From the NCBI GenBank assembly GCA_900754715.1, contig CAAEDX010000033.1:1-7280 (forward strand): 7,280 nt of DNA, in the 5' to 3' direction. Source of the stretch: Erysipelotrichaceae bacterium. Its GTDB lineage: Bacteria > Bacillota_I > Bacilli_A > Erysipelotrichales > Erysipelotrichaceae. Shown one piece after another: positions 1 through 6,066 of the stretch. The notes under the pieces were generated by a model that saw nothing but the letters and a program-made list of their open reading frames with translations, did no database searches and had not been told where the DNA came from. The translations under genes and the position numbers were made by a program. Each line of letters starts with the position of its first letter. Within the stretch, counting starts at the first letter, position 1.

Positions 1-162
1 CACAAGATCATATGCAATCTAAGGGTATCTGTTCATTTTATTGTTGAAATGGATGTGTGATTTCTTGGATAAGATCAAAAAAAGATTTCTGAAACTTGAT
101 CATACTTTTATAGACGATACAGCAAGGCGACGATATCCTTGAAAGGAGATCGCCGCTTGTTG
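1..162. other. Non-coding or decayed DNA at left edge, with imperfect hairpin
   Basis: I see no convincing gene here. The DNA is AT-rich. GATTTCT is repeated at 59-65 and 84-90. An imperfect hairpin spans about 121-164: AGCAA pairs with TTGCT at the base, GGCG (126-129) with CGCC (151-154), and the ATATCCT/AGGAGAT arms close on a TGAA loop with one mismatch and bulges. No T-run follows it on either strand, so I do not call it a terminator. It begins where the Doc pseudogene on the minus strand ends, so it may be a relic of that gene's 3' region. Confidence 0.4.
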
Positions 163-448
163 CTAAATCTGGTGTGTAAGTATCCAGTCCAGTAAAGCAG
201 AAGATTGGATGGCACCTGCCGCCAGCTGCAGGATGACATCAGATAATTCTGTTTGCGTATACTGTAATTTGCTCCCGTTTAAGGCAAGGAACACCAGCAT
301 GACGTGTGCGCCGATCCGCTTGTTTTCGTCCACAACACTAGGCTAAAGCAAAGATGAGCTGCCTTCAGCTGGAGTGATGGATAGACATCTTCTTCAGCAA
401 AGGTCTGGAAAGGCGCATTCAGCCAGAGTTCAACATACCTTCATTGTA
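163..448 (-). pseudogene. Decayed Fic/Doc family (death-on-curing) toxin, frameshifted
   Basis: Read on the minus strand in three frames, this stretch spells a Doc-like Fic protein. YNEGMLNS (448-425) is followed, after a one-base frame break near 423, by LNAPFQTFAEEDVYPSLQLK and then AAHLCFSLV. After a second break at about 331-340 comes VDENKRIGAHVMLVFLALNG (333-274) and a helical tail ending LLDWILTHQI with a TAG stop at 165-163. Intact Doc proteins carry HPFxDGNKR in this loop. Here the codons for the His-Pro-Phe part are missing and the conserved Gly of DGNKR reads Glu, so no active enzyme could result. The N-terminal helix is not recognisable, and no Phd-type antitoxin gene is visible nearby. 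Intact Doc phosphorylates elongation factor Tu as the toxin of a Phd-Doc module. That this is a dead remnant of a formerly acquired module is inference. Family assignment is from remembered Doc motifs. Confidence 0.85.
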
Positions 449-652
449 CAGCTTTCGTGTGGATATCGAAAAAATCATGATAGAACCAATGATTTAAGGA
501 GTTTTTCTCAAAATATCTGCTGACCTGTTTGAATTAACTTGCATGCAGTCCTTTAAATCTATATCATATCATTTGACGTTGCATATCGGGTGGATCAATG
601 TTTTTTTGCGTTGTTTCGATCATGTGATCAAACAGGACAGGCTAACATAAAT
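449..652. other. Intergenic region upstream of the phosphatase gene
   Basis: No gene is supported. On the minus strand some short open stretches continue past the Doc remnant (about 441-530), but they match nothing I know. TTGACG at 573-578 could be a -35 box for the downstream gene, but no good -10 lies 16-18 bases after it. A run of seven T (601-607) and a small inverted repeat GATCA-TG-TGATC (618-629) are present. The promoter of the phosphatase gene is therefore unresolved. Confidence 0.35.
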
Positions 653-669
653 AAGGAGGAGCTTAAACT

Positions 670-1143
670 ATGATACGAGTGCTTTTCGTGTGCTATGGCA
701 ATATCTGCCGCAGTCCGATGGCAGAGTTTGTGATGAAGGATCTGGTCAAAAAGGCGGGAATCGATGCGCGGTTTGAGATCGCTTCTGCGGCGACGAGCCG
801 GGAGGAGATCGGCAATCCGGTGCATCATGGCACCAGGAGAAGGCTGGCGCGGGAAGGCATAACGGTGGAAGGAAAGCGGGCGCGGCAGATGACGCGCGCG
901 GATTATGCGCATTATGATCTTTTGATCGGCATGGAGAGCATGAATGTCCATGCCATGACGCGTATCGCTGGCGGTGATCCTGCGCATAAGATCTATCGCC
1001 TGCTTGATTTTACTGACCGGCCGTGTGATATCGCGGATCCATGGTATACCGGCGATTTTGATTCGACGTATGAAGATATACTGGCCGGATGTCAGGGGCT
1101 GTTGGAGCATTGTTTGGATGCAGGTGACTTTTCGAAATTATAG
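670..1143 (+). CDS. Low-molecular-weight protein tyrosine phosphatase
   Basis: This cytosolic phosphatase (157 aa, normal for the family) should hydrolyse phosphotyrosine in proteins through a cysteinyl-phosphate intermediate. The N-terminal P-loop CYGNICRS has nucleophile Cys8, Arg14 and Ser15. The general-acid loop is D123-P124-W125-Y126. The residue two before the loop Arg is Ile12, as in tyrosine-specific members. Arginine phosphatases of the YwlE type carry Thr there (CTGNTCRS), so a phosphotyrosine role is more likely than protein-arginine dephosphorylation. The start is fixed by AAGGAGGA at 653-660, nine bases before the ATG, and by the P-loop falling at residues 8-15 as expected. No kinase or capsule gene is adjacent, so the substrate cannot be inferred. 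Its stop lies 23 bases before the -10 of the next gene, with no terminator between, so read-through is possible. Confidence 0.93.
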   Translation: MIRVLFVCYGNICRSPMAEFVMKDLVKKAGIDARFEIASAATSREEIGNPVHHGTRRRLAREGITVEGKRARQMTRADYAHYDLLIGMESMNVHAMTRIAGGDPAHKIYRLLDFTDRPCDIADPWYTGDFDSTYEDILAGCQGLLEHCLDAGDFSKL

Positions 1144-1162
1144 TGTGCTTTGCGTGAATATC

Positions 1163-1171
1163 TGCTATAAT
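1163..1171 (+). promoter_or_regulatory. Extended -10 promoter for xpt
   Basis: TGCTATAAT is a perfect extended -10 element (TG at 1163-1164, TATAAT at 1166-1171). There is no good -35 box 16-18 bases upstream, which extended -10 promoters tolerate. Predicted transcription would begin near 1178, giving a leader of about 25 bases. The upstream ATG codons at 1170 and 1173 lie inside or just after this element and so are unlikely starts. Confidence 0.7.
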
Positions 1172-1202
1172 GATGGCTACATGGAAGACGGGGGATGGGA
1201 GC

Positions 1203-1790
1203 ATGAAATTACTGGAAGAACGGATCCGCAAGGATGGCGTGGTGAGACCGGGCAATGTCCTGAAGGTGGACAGTTTTCTGAATCATCAGATGGATGTCAT
1301 CTTCTTCAACGAGATGGCCAAAGAGTTCAAGCGGCTGTATGAAGGCGTGCCGATCAATAAGATCTTGACCATCGAGGCAAGCGGCATCGGCATTGCCATC
1401 ATGGCGGGACTTCATCTGGAGGTGCCGGTGGTCTTTGCGAAGAAGTCGCGTTCCAGCAATATCTCGGATCAGGTCTATCATACGGTCATTCATTCTTATA
1501 CGCATAATCATGACAATGATGTCGTGGTGAGCAAGCAGTATCTGAATGAGGACGACCATATCCTGATCATCGATGACTTTCTGGCCAATGGCTGTGCGCT
1601 GGAAGGCCTCATCGACCTGGTGCATCAGGCCAACGCAACGGTGGAGGGCATCGGCATCGCGGTGGAAAAGGGCTTTCAGGAGGGCGGAGACCGTCTGCGC
1701 AAGGCGGGCTATCGTGTGGAATCACTGGCCATCGTCGACAGCATGGATCCGGAAACCGGAGAGATCACGTTCCGCAGCAGTGAAGACTGA
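1203..1790 (+). CDS. xpt: Xanthine phosphoribosyltransferase
   Basis: This cytosolic purine-salvage enzyme transfers the phosphoribosyl group of PRPP to xanthine, giving XMP for the GMP pathway. The 195-residue product matches the usual length (Bacillus subtilis Xpt is 194 aa). It begins [12 protein letters not shown] and contains the family block [10 protein letters not shown] (22-31). The PRPP-binding motif is [13 protein letters not shown] (120-132, acidic pair D124-D125). The flexible-loop lysines and FAKKSRSSN lie at 79-87, and EKGFQEGG follows at 155-162. A longer reading from 1170 would add 11 residues unlike the family and would start inside the promoter. GGGGATGGGA (1191-1200) is an imperfect ribosome site for the chosen ATG. 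In B. subtilis xpt is preceded by a purine riboswitch and paired with a permease. Neither is present here. Confidence 0.95.
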   Translation: MKLLEERIRKDGVVRPGNVLKVDSFLNHQMDVIFFNEMAKEFKRLYEGVPINKILTIEASGIGIAIMAGLHLEVPVVFAKKSRSSNISDQVYHTVIHSYTHNHDNDVVVSKQYLNEDDHILIIDDFLANGCALEGLIDLVHQANATVEGIGIAVEKGFQEGGDRLRKAGYRVESLAIVDSMDPETGEITFRSSED

Positions 1791-1805
1791 CTGCGGCTTT
1801 CTTTT
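1772..1805 (+). terminator. Intrinsic terminator inside the 3' end of xpt
   Basis: The stem CCGCAGCAGT (1772-1781) pairs with ACTG (1786-1789) plus CTGCGG (1791-1796), with one bulged A at 1790 and a GAAG loop. The tail CTTTCTTTT runs 1797-1805. The hairpin covers the last codons and the TGA stop of xpt, so the coding sequence doubles as terminator. Confidence 0.8.
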
Positions 1806-1823
1806 GCCGTGTTGGCGGCGACA

Positions 1824-1852
1824 TTGCGAATGACCTGCAACCTTGGTATAAT
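1824..1852 (+). promoter_or_regulatory. Promoter of the UPF0104 / GT-RecX / yhaM operon
   Basis: TTGCGA (1824-1829) and TATAAT (1847-1852) are separated by exactly 17 bases, and TGG before the -10 makes it extended (TGGTATAAT). Transcription should begin near 1859, leaving a leader of about 105 bases. A second TATAAT at 1907-1912 has only weak -35 candidates and could be an accessory start. No riboswitch or attenuator is evident in the leader. Confidence 0.75.
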
Positions 1853-1964
1853 GAAGACAGAGCAAGAGGGAAATACAAGCGGATAACACTGACTGTCTCA
1901 GATGACTATAATAGTATTAAGGAAGCGATAACAGAGATCCGCAAAAGGAAAAGAAGGTGATGAG

Positions 1965-3026
1965 ATGAAACAGGGAAAGAAGTATGCGCTGAATCTGCTG
2001 CTGATTATCGTCGTCACTGTCTTTGCGGTCTGGTTTGCGCTGAAGGACAATTATGAGGAAGTGCTTCAGCTCATTTCCGGCATGCCTTGGTATTTTCTGG
2101 TGATCATCATGGCCTGGGGCATCATTTACAATCTGGTCATCGGATGGATCTACCGGGTGCTGGGCCGGCGGTATCGCAAAGATTATCGGTTCATCCATGG
2201 AGCGGTCATCGCGTTTGTGGGCACGTTTTTTTCTGGCATCACGCCGAGCGCCACAGGCGGACAGTTTGCGCAGGCATATATCCTGAAGAAGCAAGGGATC
2301 AAGATCAGTGATGGGGCGTCGCTGCTGTGGGCAGACTTCATCGTCTATCAGACGACGATGATGGTGTATGTCACGGTGCTGTTTTTGTTGAAGTTTGCGT
2401 ATTACAGCGCGCAGAGTGCCTGGTTCAATCTGATCCTGCTTGGTTATTTGATCAATCTGGCAGTGATCGCGGCGCTTTATACGATGGCGCTGTTCCCTAA
2501 GGTGTATGTGCGGCTGAGCGCGGTCGTGGTGAACTTGCTTGCCAAGATCCATCTGGTCAAAGACCGGGAAAAGACGCTGGAGGGATGGAACTTGCAGCTG
2601 GCCAGTTTTACGAGCGAGATCAAAAAGCTGACAAAAGACAAGAAACTGATCGTTAAGGCATCGCTGATCAATGTCCTGCGCATGACGCTGCAGTTTTCGC
2701 TGCCGTTTTTTATCGCGCTGATGCTGGGCATATCGCTGCTGCCTTCTCAGCTGTTGGATGTCATCGCGCTTTCGAGCTTTGTCATGATGGCCAACAGCTT
2801 CATCCCAATACCGGGTGCGAGCGGGGGCACAGAGGTGGTCTTCACGCTCATGTTCACTGGCATGATGGGTGCCGGCACCGGAGCTGTCATGATCCTTTGG
2901 CGCTTTTCCACTTATCATTTGGTGATGATCGTCGGCGCGATCGTGTTCGTGCTTGCCAAGCGTTATTATGACAAGAAAAAAATGAAGGAAGACGTGATCG
3001 GCATTCAACAAGAGGAGGTACTGTGA
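1965..3026 (+). CDS. UPF0104 / LPG-synthase-TM family integral membrane protein
   Basis: A 353-residue polytopic inner-membrane protein of the lysylphosphatidylglycerol synthase transmembrane family (COG0392, YbhN-like), related to the flippase half of MprF but lacking the soluble aminoacyl-transferase half. Hydrophobic segments are visible at about 9-25, 43-66, 78-92, 122-145, 153-176, 240-259, 264-282, 291-311 and 316-332. Two family signatures are clear: ITPSATGGQFAQ (92-103) and PIPGASGGTE (281-290). A basic cytosolic loop (193-230) separates the two halves. The N-terminus is positively charged (MKQGKK), as expected for inside-first insertion. The start is supported by AAGGTGATG (1953-1961) just upstream. 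The stop TGA shares one base with the next start, suggesting translational coupling. In other Bacillota such proteins sit beside glycolipid glycosyltransferases. A role in moving or handling lipids or glycolipids is inference, and the substrate is unknown. Confidence 0.88.
   Translation: MKQGKKYALNLLLIIVVTVFAVWFALKDNYEEVLQLISGMPWYFLVIIMAWGIIYNLVIGWIYRVLGRRYRKDYRFIHGAVIAFVGTFFSGITPSATGGQFAQAYILKKQGIKISDGASLLWADFIVYQTTMMVYVTVLFLLKFAYYSAQSAWFNLILLGYLINLAVIAALYTMALFPKVYVRLSAVVVNLLAKIHLVKDREKTLEGWNLQLASFTSEIKKLTKDKKLIVKASLINVLRMTLQFSLPFFIALMLGISLLPSQLLDVIALSSFVMMANSFIPIPGASGGTEVVFTLMFTGMMGAGTGAVMILWRFSTYHLVMIVGAIVFVLAKRYYDKKKMKEDVIGIQQEEVL
3013..3018 (+). promoter_or_regulatory. Ribosome binding site that fixes the GT-RecX start
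   Basis: AGGAGG lies seven bases before the ATG at 3026. The alternative GTG at 3023 would be only four bases away, and the ATG reading gives the canonical family N-terminus MRIGIFTDTY. The site lies inside the last codons of the upstream membrane-protein gene. Confidence 0.75.
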
Positions 3027-5008
3027 TGAGGATAGGTATTTTCACAGATACATATACACCGGATATCAATGGTGTGGTTTCTTCGGTCGTGACGCTGCAA
3101 AAGGGTCTGGAAGCAGCCGGCCATGAAGTATATATCGTGACCGGACAGAAGAACTCGCTGCATGCGCATCGGGAAGGCAATGTGATCCGCATGCCGGGAT
3201 TGGAGCTGAAGAAGCTGTATGGTTATACGCTGAGCACCCCATATCATTTTGAGGTGAAGAAAGAGGTGGAGGATCTGCATCTGGATGTGATCCATGTGCA
3301 GCAGGAGTTTTCGGTAGGGATCTTCGGCCGCATCCTGGGGCACAGCCTGCATATCCCGGTCGTCTATACGTATCATACGATGTATGAGGATTATACGCAT
3401 TATGTCAATTTTTTCGATCTGGAAAGCGTGGAAAAGATCAGCAAGAAAGCGGTGCATTCGCTGTCGCGCTATCTGTGCAATTCGGTTTCCGGCATCATCG
3501 CGCCCAGCGAGAAGACGAAGGAGAAGCTGCTGAGCTATGGGGTGACGCGGCCGATCTATGTCATCCCGACGGGGCTCGATCTGGATCGTTTCGCGCACGC
3601 GCATGTCTCGGCGCAGCTTTGCGCGCAGATCAAAAAGCGTCATGGGGTGCGTGAGGAAGACCGGGTCATCACGTATCTGGGGCGGGTCGCCGCGGAGAAG
3701 AGCATCGATATGATCGTCAGCGGCGCGGCATATATCCGTGATCCCAACTGCCGCATCATGATCGTGGGCGGCGGGCCGTCGCTGGATGAGCTGAAGCAGC
3801 AGGCGCAGCAGGAAGGGGTCGTCGACCGCATCATCTTTACCGGTCCGGTTCCTCCGCAGGAGGTGCCTGCCTACTACGCCATCAGTGAAGCTTTTGTCAG
3901 TGCGTCGACCTCGGAGACACAGGGAATGACGTTCATCGAGGCACTGGCCGCCGGGCTGCCGATCTTTGCGCGTCCGGACGAGGTGCTGGAAGGTTTGGTC
4001 GAAGAAGGCGTGAGCGGCTTTTATTTCCATGATCCGCAGGAATTCGCGTCCAATGTCGATGCCTTTTTGACCATGGATCCTTTGATTGTGACAAAGATGC
4101 GGCAGGAAGCTGTTTCACGCAGCCGCAAATATGATATGCACACCTTCGCGCAACAGGTGGAGACCGTGTATCAGCTTGTCATTGATGGATATCATGAGGA
4201 TTATGAGGTCACTAAGATCCGGGTGATGGATGACATGGTGCGTGTCACGCTGGAGAATGATCTGCTGGATGAGCCGCTGCGGCTGTATATGACGGCAGAA
4301 GATTATTTCCGTTATAAGGTGACGGTGCACAGCTTCATGGATGGCTCGTATGTCGCGTATCTGCAGGAGCAGCAGGAGGTCTATAAGGCCACGCGCAGCG
4401 CGCTGCGCCGGCTTTCCTCACGCGATTACACGTGCATGGAGATGCGGCGTTATCTGATCCGCAACAAAGAGCTGAGCGAAGAAGAGGCCGAAACGGTCAT
4501 CTCTGACCTGAAGGCACGAGGATTGCTGGACGATGCGCGTTACGCGATGGACAAGACCGCGTATTATGCGCAGAATGGCTATGGACGCGGCAAGATCCTG
4601 CGTACTTTGCTGAAGAAAGGCATTGACCGGCAGAACGCGGAAGCTGCATTGGCGCAGCTGGGCGATGAAGACGAAGCAGAACTGGCCTTTGCGGCGGCGC
4701 AGAAGCTGCTGGATAGCATCAAAGATAAATCAAAGAAGATGAAAAAGCAGATGATCACCGCCAGGCTGATGGCGCAGGGCTACAGCAGCGAGCTGGCCCG
4801 CAAGAGCGCAGAGCGTCTGGAGCTGGATGATGAAGAGGAAAGCGAGGCGCTGGACAAGACGATCGCCAAGGCAATGCGGCTGTATGCCTCCCGATTTGAG
4901 GGAGACCGTCTTCAGCAGAAGATCATTACGTATTGTCTGCAGAAGGGATTTCCTTCGGACATGGCCAGACAGAGACTGGAAGAATGGGAGTGGAACGACA
5001 ATGAATAA
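3026..5008 (+). CDS. Fusion: GT4 diacylglycerol-type glycosyltransferase + RecX
   Basis: One unbroken 660-residue frame holds two full proteins. Residues 1 to about 388 are a GT-B fold, family 4 glycosyltransferase: MRIGIFTDTYTPDINGVVSS at the N-terminus, YHTMYEDYTHY (116-126), IPTGLD (180-185), YLGRVAAEKS (217-226), VGGGP (247-251) and the EX7E motif E297-E305. These features resemble 1,2-diacylglycerol 3-glucosyltransferases (monoglucosyl-diacylglycerol synthases), which use UDP-glucose at the inner membrane face. The exact donor is not provable here. Residues about 391-660 are a complete RecX: the N-terminal beta part YEVTKIRV...VRVTL, then three-helix repeats with ALRRLSSRDYTCMEMRRYL (460-478), RGLLDDARYA (498-507), GYGRGKILRTLLKKGI (518-533) and KGFPSDMARQRLEEW (640-654). 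RecX normally restrains RecA filaments. The length equals about one GT4 plus one RecX (B. subtilis RecX is 264 aa), with almost no linker. No stop or clear internal ribosome site occurs at the junction (near 4190-4200). The gene overlaps its upstream neighbour by 1 base and yhaM by 8. Confidence 0.9.
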   Translation: MRIGIFTDTYTPDINGVVSSVVTLQKGLEAAGHEVYIVTGQKNSLHAHREGNVIRMPGLELKKLYGYTLSTPYHFEVKKEVEDLHLDVIHVQQEFSVGIFGRILGHSLHIPVVYTYHTMYEDYTHYVNFFDLESVEKISKKAVHSLSRYLCNSVSGIIAPSEKTKEKLLSYGVTRPIYVIPTGLDLDRFAHAHVSAQLCAQIKKRHGVREEDRVITYLGRVAAEKSIDMIVSGAAYIRDPNCRIMIVGGGPSLDELKQQAQQEGVVDRIIFTGPVPPQEVPAYYAISEAFVSASTSETQGMTFIEALAAGLPIFARPDEVLEGLVEEGVSGFYFHDPQEFASNVDAFLTMDPLIVTKMRQEAVSRSRKYDMHTFAQQVETVYQLVIDGYHEDYEVTKIRVMDDMVRVTLENDLLDEPLRLYMTAEDYFRYKVTVHSFMDGSYVAYLQEQQEVYKATRSALRRLSSRDYTCMEMRRYLIRNKELSEEEAETVISDLKARGLLDDARYAMDKTAYYAQNGYGRGKILRTLLKKGIDRQNAEAALAQLGDEDEAELAFAAAQKLLDSIKDKSKKMKKQMITARLMAQGYSSELARKSAERLELDDEEESEALDKTIAKAMRLYASRFEGDRLQQKIITYCLQKGFPSDMARQRLEEWEWNDNE

Positions 5009-5960
5009 ATTACTCAGAGAGCTTGCGGATGGAGACCGCGGAACCATCCGCGTGCTGCTCAGCAGCTGCAGCAGAGGCGTGACAGCAAAAGGCGCGCCTT
5101 ACCTTTCTTTTACGCTGCAGGATAAAAGCGGGACGATGGATGCGAAATACTGGAACGTATCCGAAGAAGAGCTCGATCGGTATGTGCCGGGGATGATCGC
5201 TGATGTATCCGGAGATGTGCTCAGTCATAATCATCAGCTGCAGTTTCGCGTCAAGCAGATGATGATCGTGGATGAAGACGTCAGCGTCTATGATTTTGTA
5301 CAGGAAGGGCCTATCCCGGCCGAGCAGATGAAACAGGAGATCGAGCAGACCCTCTCTTCGATCTGCAATGATACGATGGCACTGATCGTTCAGGCAGTGT
5401 ATGAAAGATACGCGCATGAGTTTTTTGAATACCCGGCCGCCACACGCAATCATCATGACTTCGTGGGCGGGCTGGCCACGCATACCATCGGCATGCTCAG
5501 GCTGGCCAGCGCGATCGCTGATCAGTATCCGCTGCTGAATCGCGATCTGCTTTTGAGCGGGGTGTTCCTGCATGATATGGGCAAGATCAAGGAATTCAGC
5601 GCGCCGGTAGTGCCCAGCTATACGACACCGGGCAAGCTGCTCGGGCATATCTCCATCTTCCAGGCAGAGCTCACCAAGATCGCGGCGCAGCTTGGCGTGG
5701 AGAACAGCGAGGAGGTCATGTTGCTGCGGCATATGGTGCTTTCGCATCATGGCGTGCATGAGTATGGCTCTCCGGTATTGCCGATGATCCCGGAGGCTGA
5801 AGTGCTGCATCTGATCGATAATCTGGACGCGCGGATGAACACGATCCAGAAGGCGCTGGAAGTCACGGAAACCGGCGCGTTTACGCAGCGGATCTTCGCG
5901 CTGGAAAACCGCAGTTTCTACAAAAGCACATTGTCCGCAGAGGATGAAGACCAGGAATAG
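5001..5960 (+). CDS. yhaM: 3'-5' exoribonuclease YhaM
   Basis: A cytosolic metal-dependent 3'-5' exonuclease that trims RNA (and single-stranded DNA in vitro, for the family). The 319-residue length fits (B. subtilis YhaM is 314 aa). An N-terminal OB-fold nucleic-acid-binding domain spans about 12-95 (GTIRVLLSSCSRGVTAKGAP, then YLSFTLQDKSGTMDAKYW). An HD-superfamily catalytic domain follows: HHDFVGGLATHT (151-162), the metal-binding pair H191-D192 in FLHDMGKIKEF, LGHI (214-217), HMVLSHHG (244-251) and DNLDARM (273-279). The ATG at 5001 gives the family N-terminus MNKLLRELADGD and overlaps the end of the fusion gene by 8 bases. GGGAGTGG (4986-4993) serves as a modest ribosome site. A longer in-frame reading from 4827 would run through RecX coding sequence and is rejected. 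As last gene of the operon it is followed directly by a terminator. Confidence 0.95.
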   Translation: MNKLLRELADGDRGTIRVLLSSCSRGVTAKGAPYLSFTLQDKSGTMDAKYWNVSEEELDRYVPGMIADVSGDVLSHNHQLQFRVKQMMIVDEDVSVYDFVQEGPIPAEQMKQEIEQTLSSICNDTMALIVQAVYERYAHEFFEYPAATRNHHDFVGGLATHTIGMLRLASAIADQYPLLNRDLLLSGVFLHDMGKIKEFSAPVVPSYTTPGKLLGHISIFQAELTKIAAQLGVENSEEVMLLRHMVLSHHGVHEYGSPVLPMIPEAEVLHLIDNLDARMNTIQKALEVTETGAFTQRIFALENRSFYKSTLSAEDEDQE

Positions 5961-5980
5961 GCCGCTCAGGCGGCTTTTTT
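5961..5980 (+). terminator. Intrinsic terminator after yhaM
   Basis: GCCGC (5961-5965) pairs with GCGGC (5970-5974) around a TCAG loop, followed by six T (5975-5980). It begins on the base after the yhaM stop codon. Confidence 0.85.
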
Positions 5981-6008
5981 ATTATGGGGATGAAATAAAG
6001 CCCTGGGG

Positions 6009-6037
6009 TTGACAAACGCAAAAATAAGAAGTAAACT
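6009..6037 (+). promoter_or_regulatory. Promoter of perR-rubrerythrin
   Basis: TTGACA (6009-6014) is a consensus -35. TAAACT (6032-6037) follows after exactly 17 bases. Transcription should begin near 6044, leaving a leader of about 23 bases. The Per-box-like repeat overlaps the last base of the -10 and the start site. Confidence 0.8.
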
Positions 6038-6051
6038 AAGAATAGTTCTTA
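6037..6051 (+). promoter_or_regulatory. Per-box-like operator
   Basis: TAAGAA-TAG-TTCTTA is a perfect 6-3-6 inverted repeat of 15 bases. It has the size and AT-rich dyad form of the PerR/Fur box (for comparison, TTATAATNATTATAA). Its position over the -10/start site fits repression, and the adjacent gene encodes a PerR-type protein, so autoregulation is the simplest reading. Confidence 0.75.
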
Positions 6052-6066
6052 AGATTGGAGGCTGTT

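Noticed and set aside
41..142. Small + strand open frame from TTG at 41 or 44 with a basic, partly hydrophobic product
   Set aside because: It has only about 33 codons, no ATG with a proper ribosome site, and no family resemblance. AAGGG at 21-25 is badly spaced for it. Chance is enough to explain it.
441..533. Minus-strand open stretch upstream of the Doc remnant that might be an antitoxin or a Doc N-terminus
   Set aside because: None of the three frames gives a Phd-like or Doc-like sequence, and stops interrupt them. I therefore end the pseudogene at 448.
1917..3011. Long minus-strand open frame opposite the UPF0104 gene
   Set aside because: Its product is rich in His, Gln, Arg and Asp, typical of the antisense of a membrane-protein gene. 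It has no domain, and the + strand gene has clear family motifs.
3005..4030. Long minus-strand open frame opposite the glycosyltransferase half
   Set aside because: It is an antisense shadow: low-complexity charged composition and no motif, whereas the + strand shows an intact GT4 domain.
4226..4228. Internal ATG as a separate start for RecX
   Set aside because: It has no good ribosome site and would remove the first beta strand of RecX (YEVTKIRV). The frame is continuous from the glycosyltransferase.
4827..5000. N-terminal extension of YhaM by 58 residues
   Set aside because: The extra part lies in RecX coding sequence in another frame. The family N-terminus and length fit the ATG at 5001.
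5010..5810. Minus-strand open frame opposite yhaM
   Set aside because: It is an antisense shadow of a well-supported gene, with no recognisable domain.
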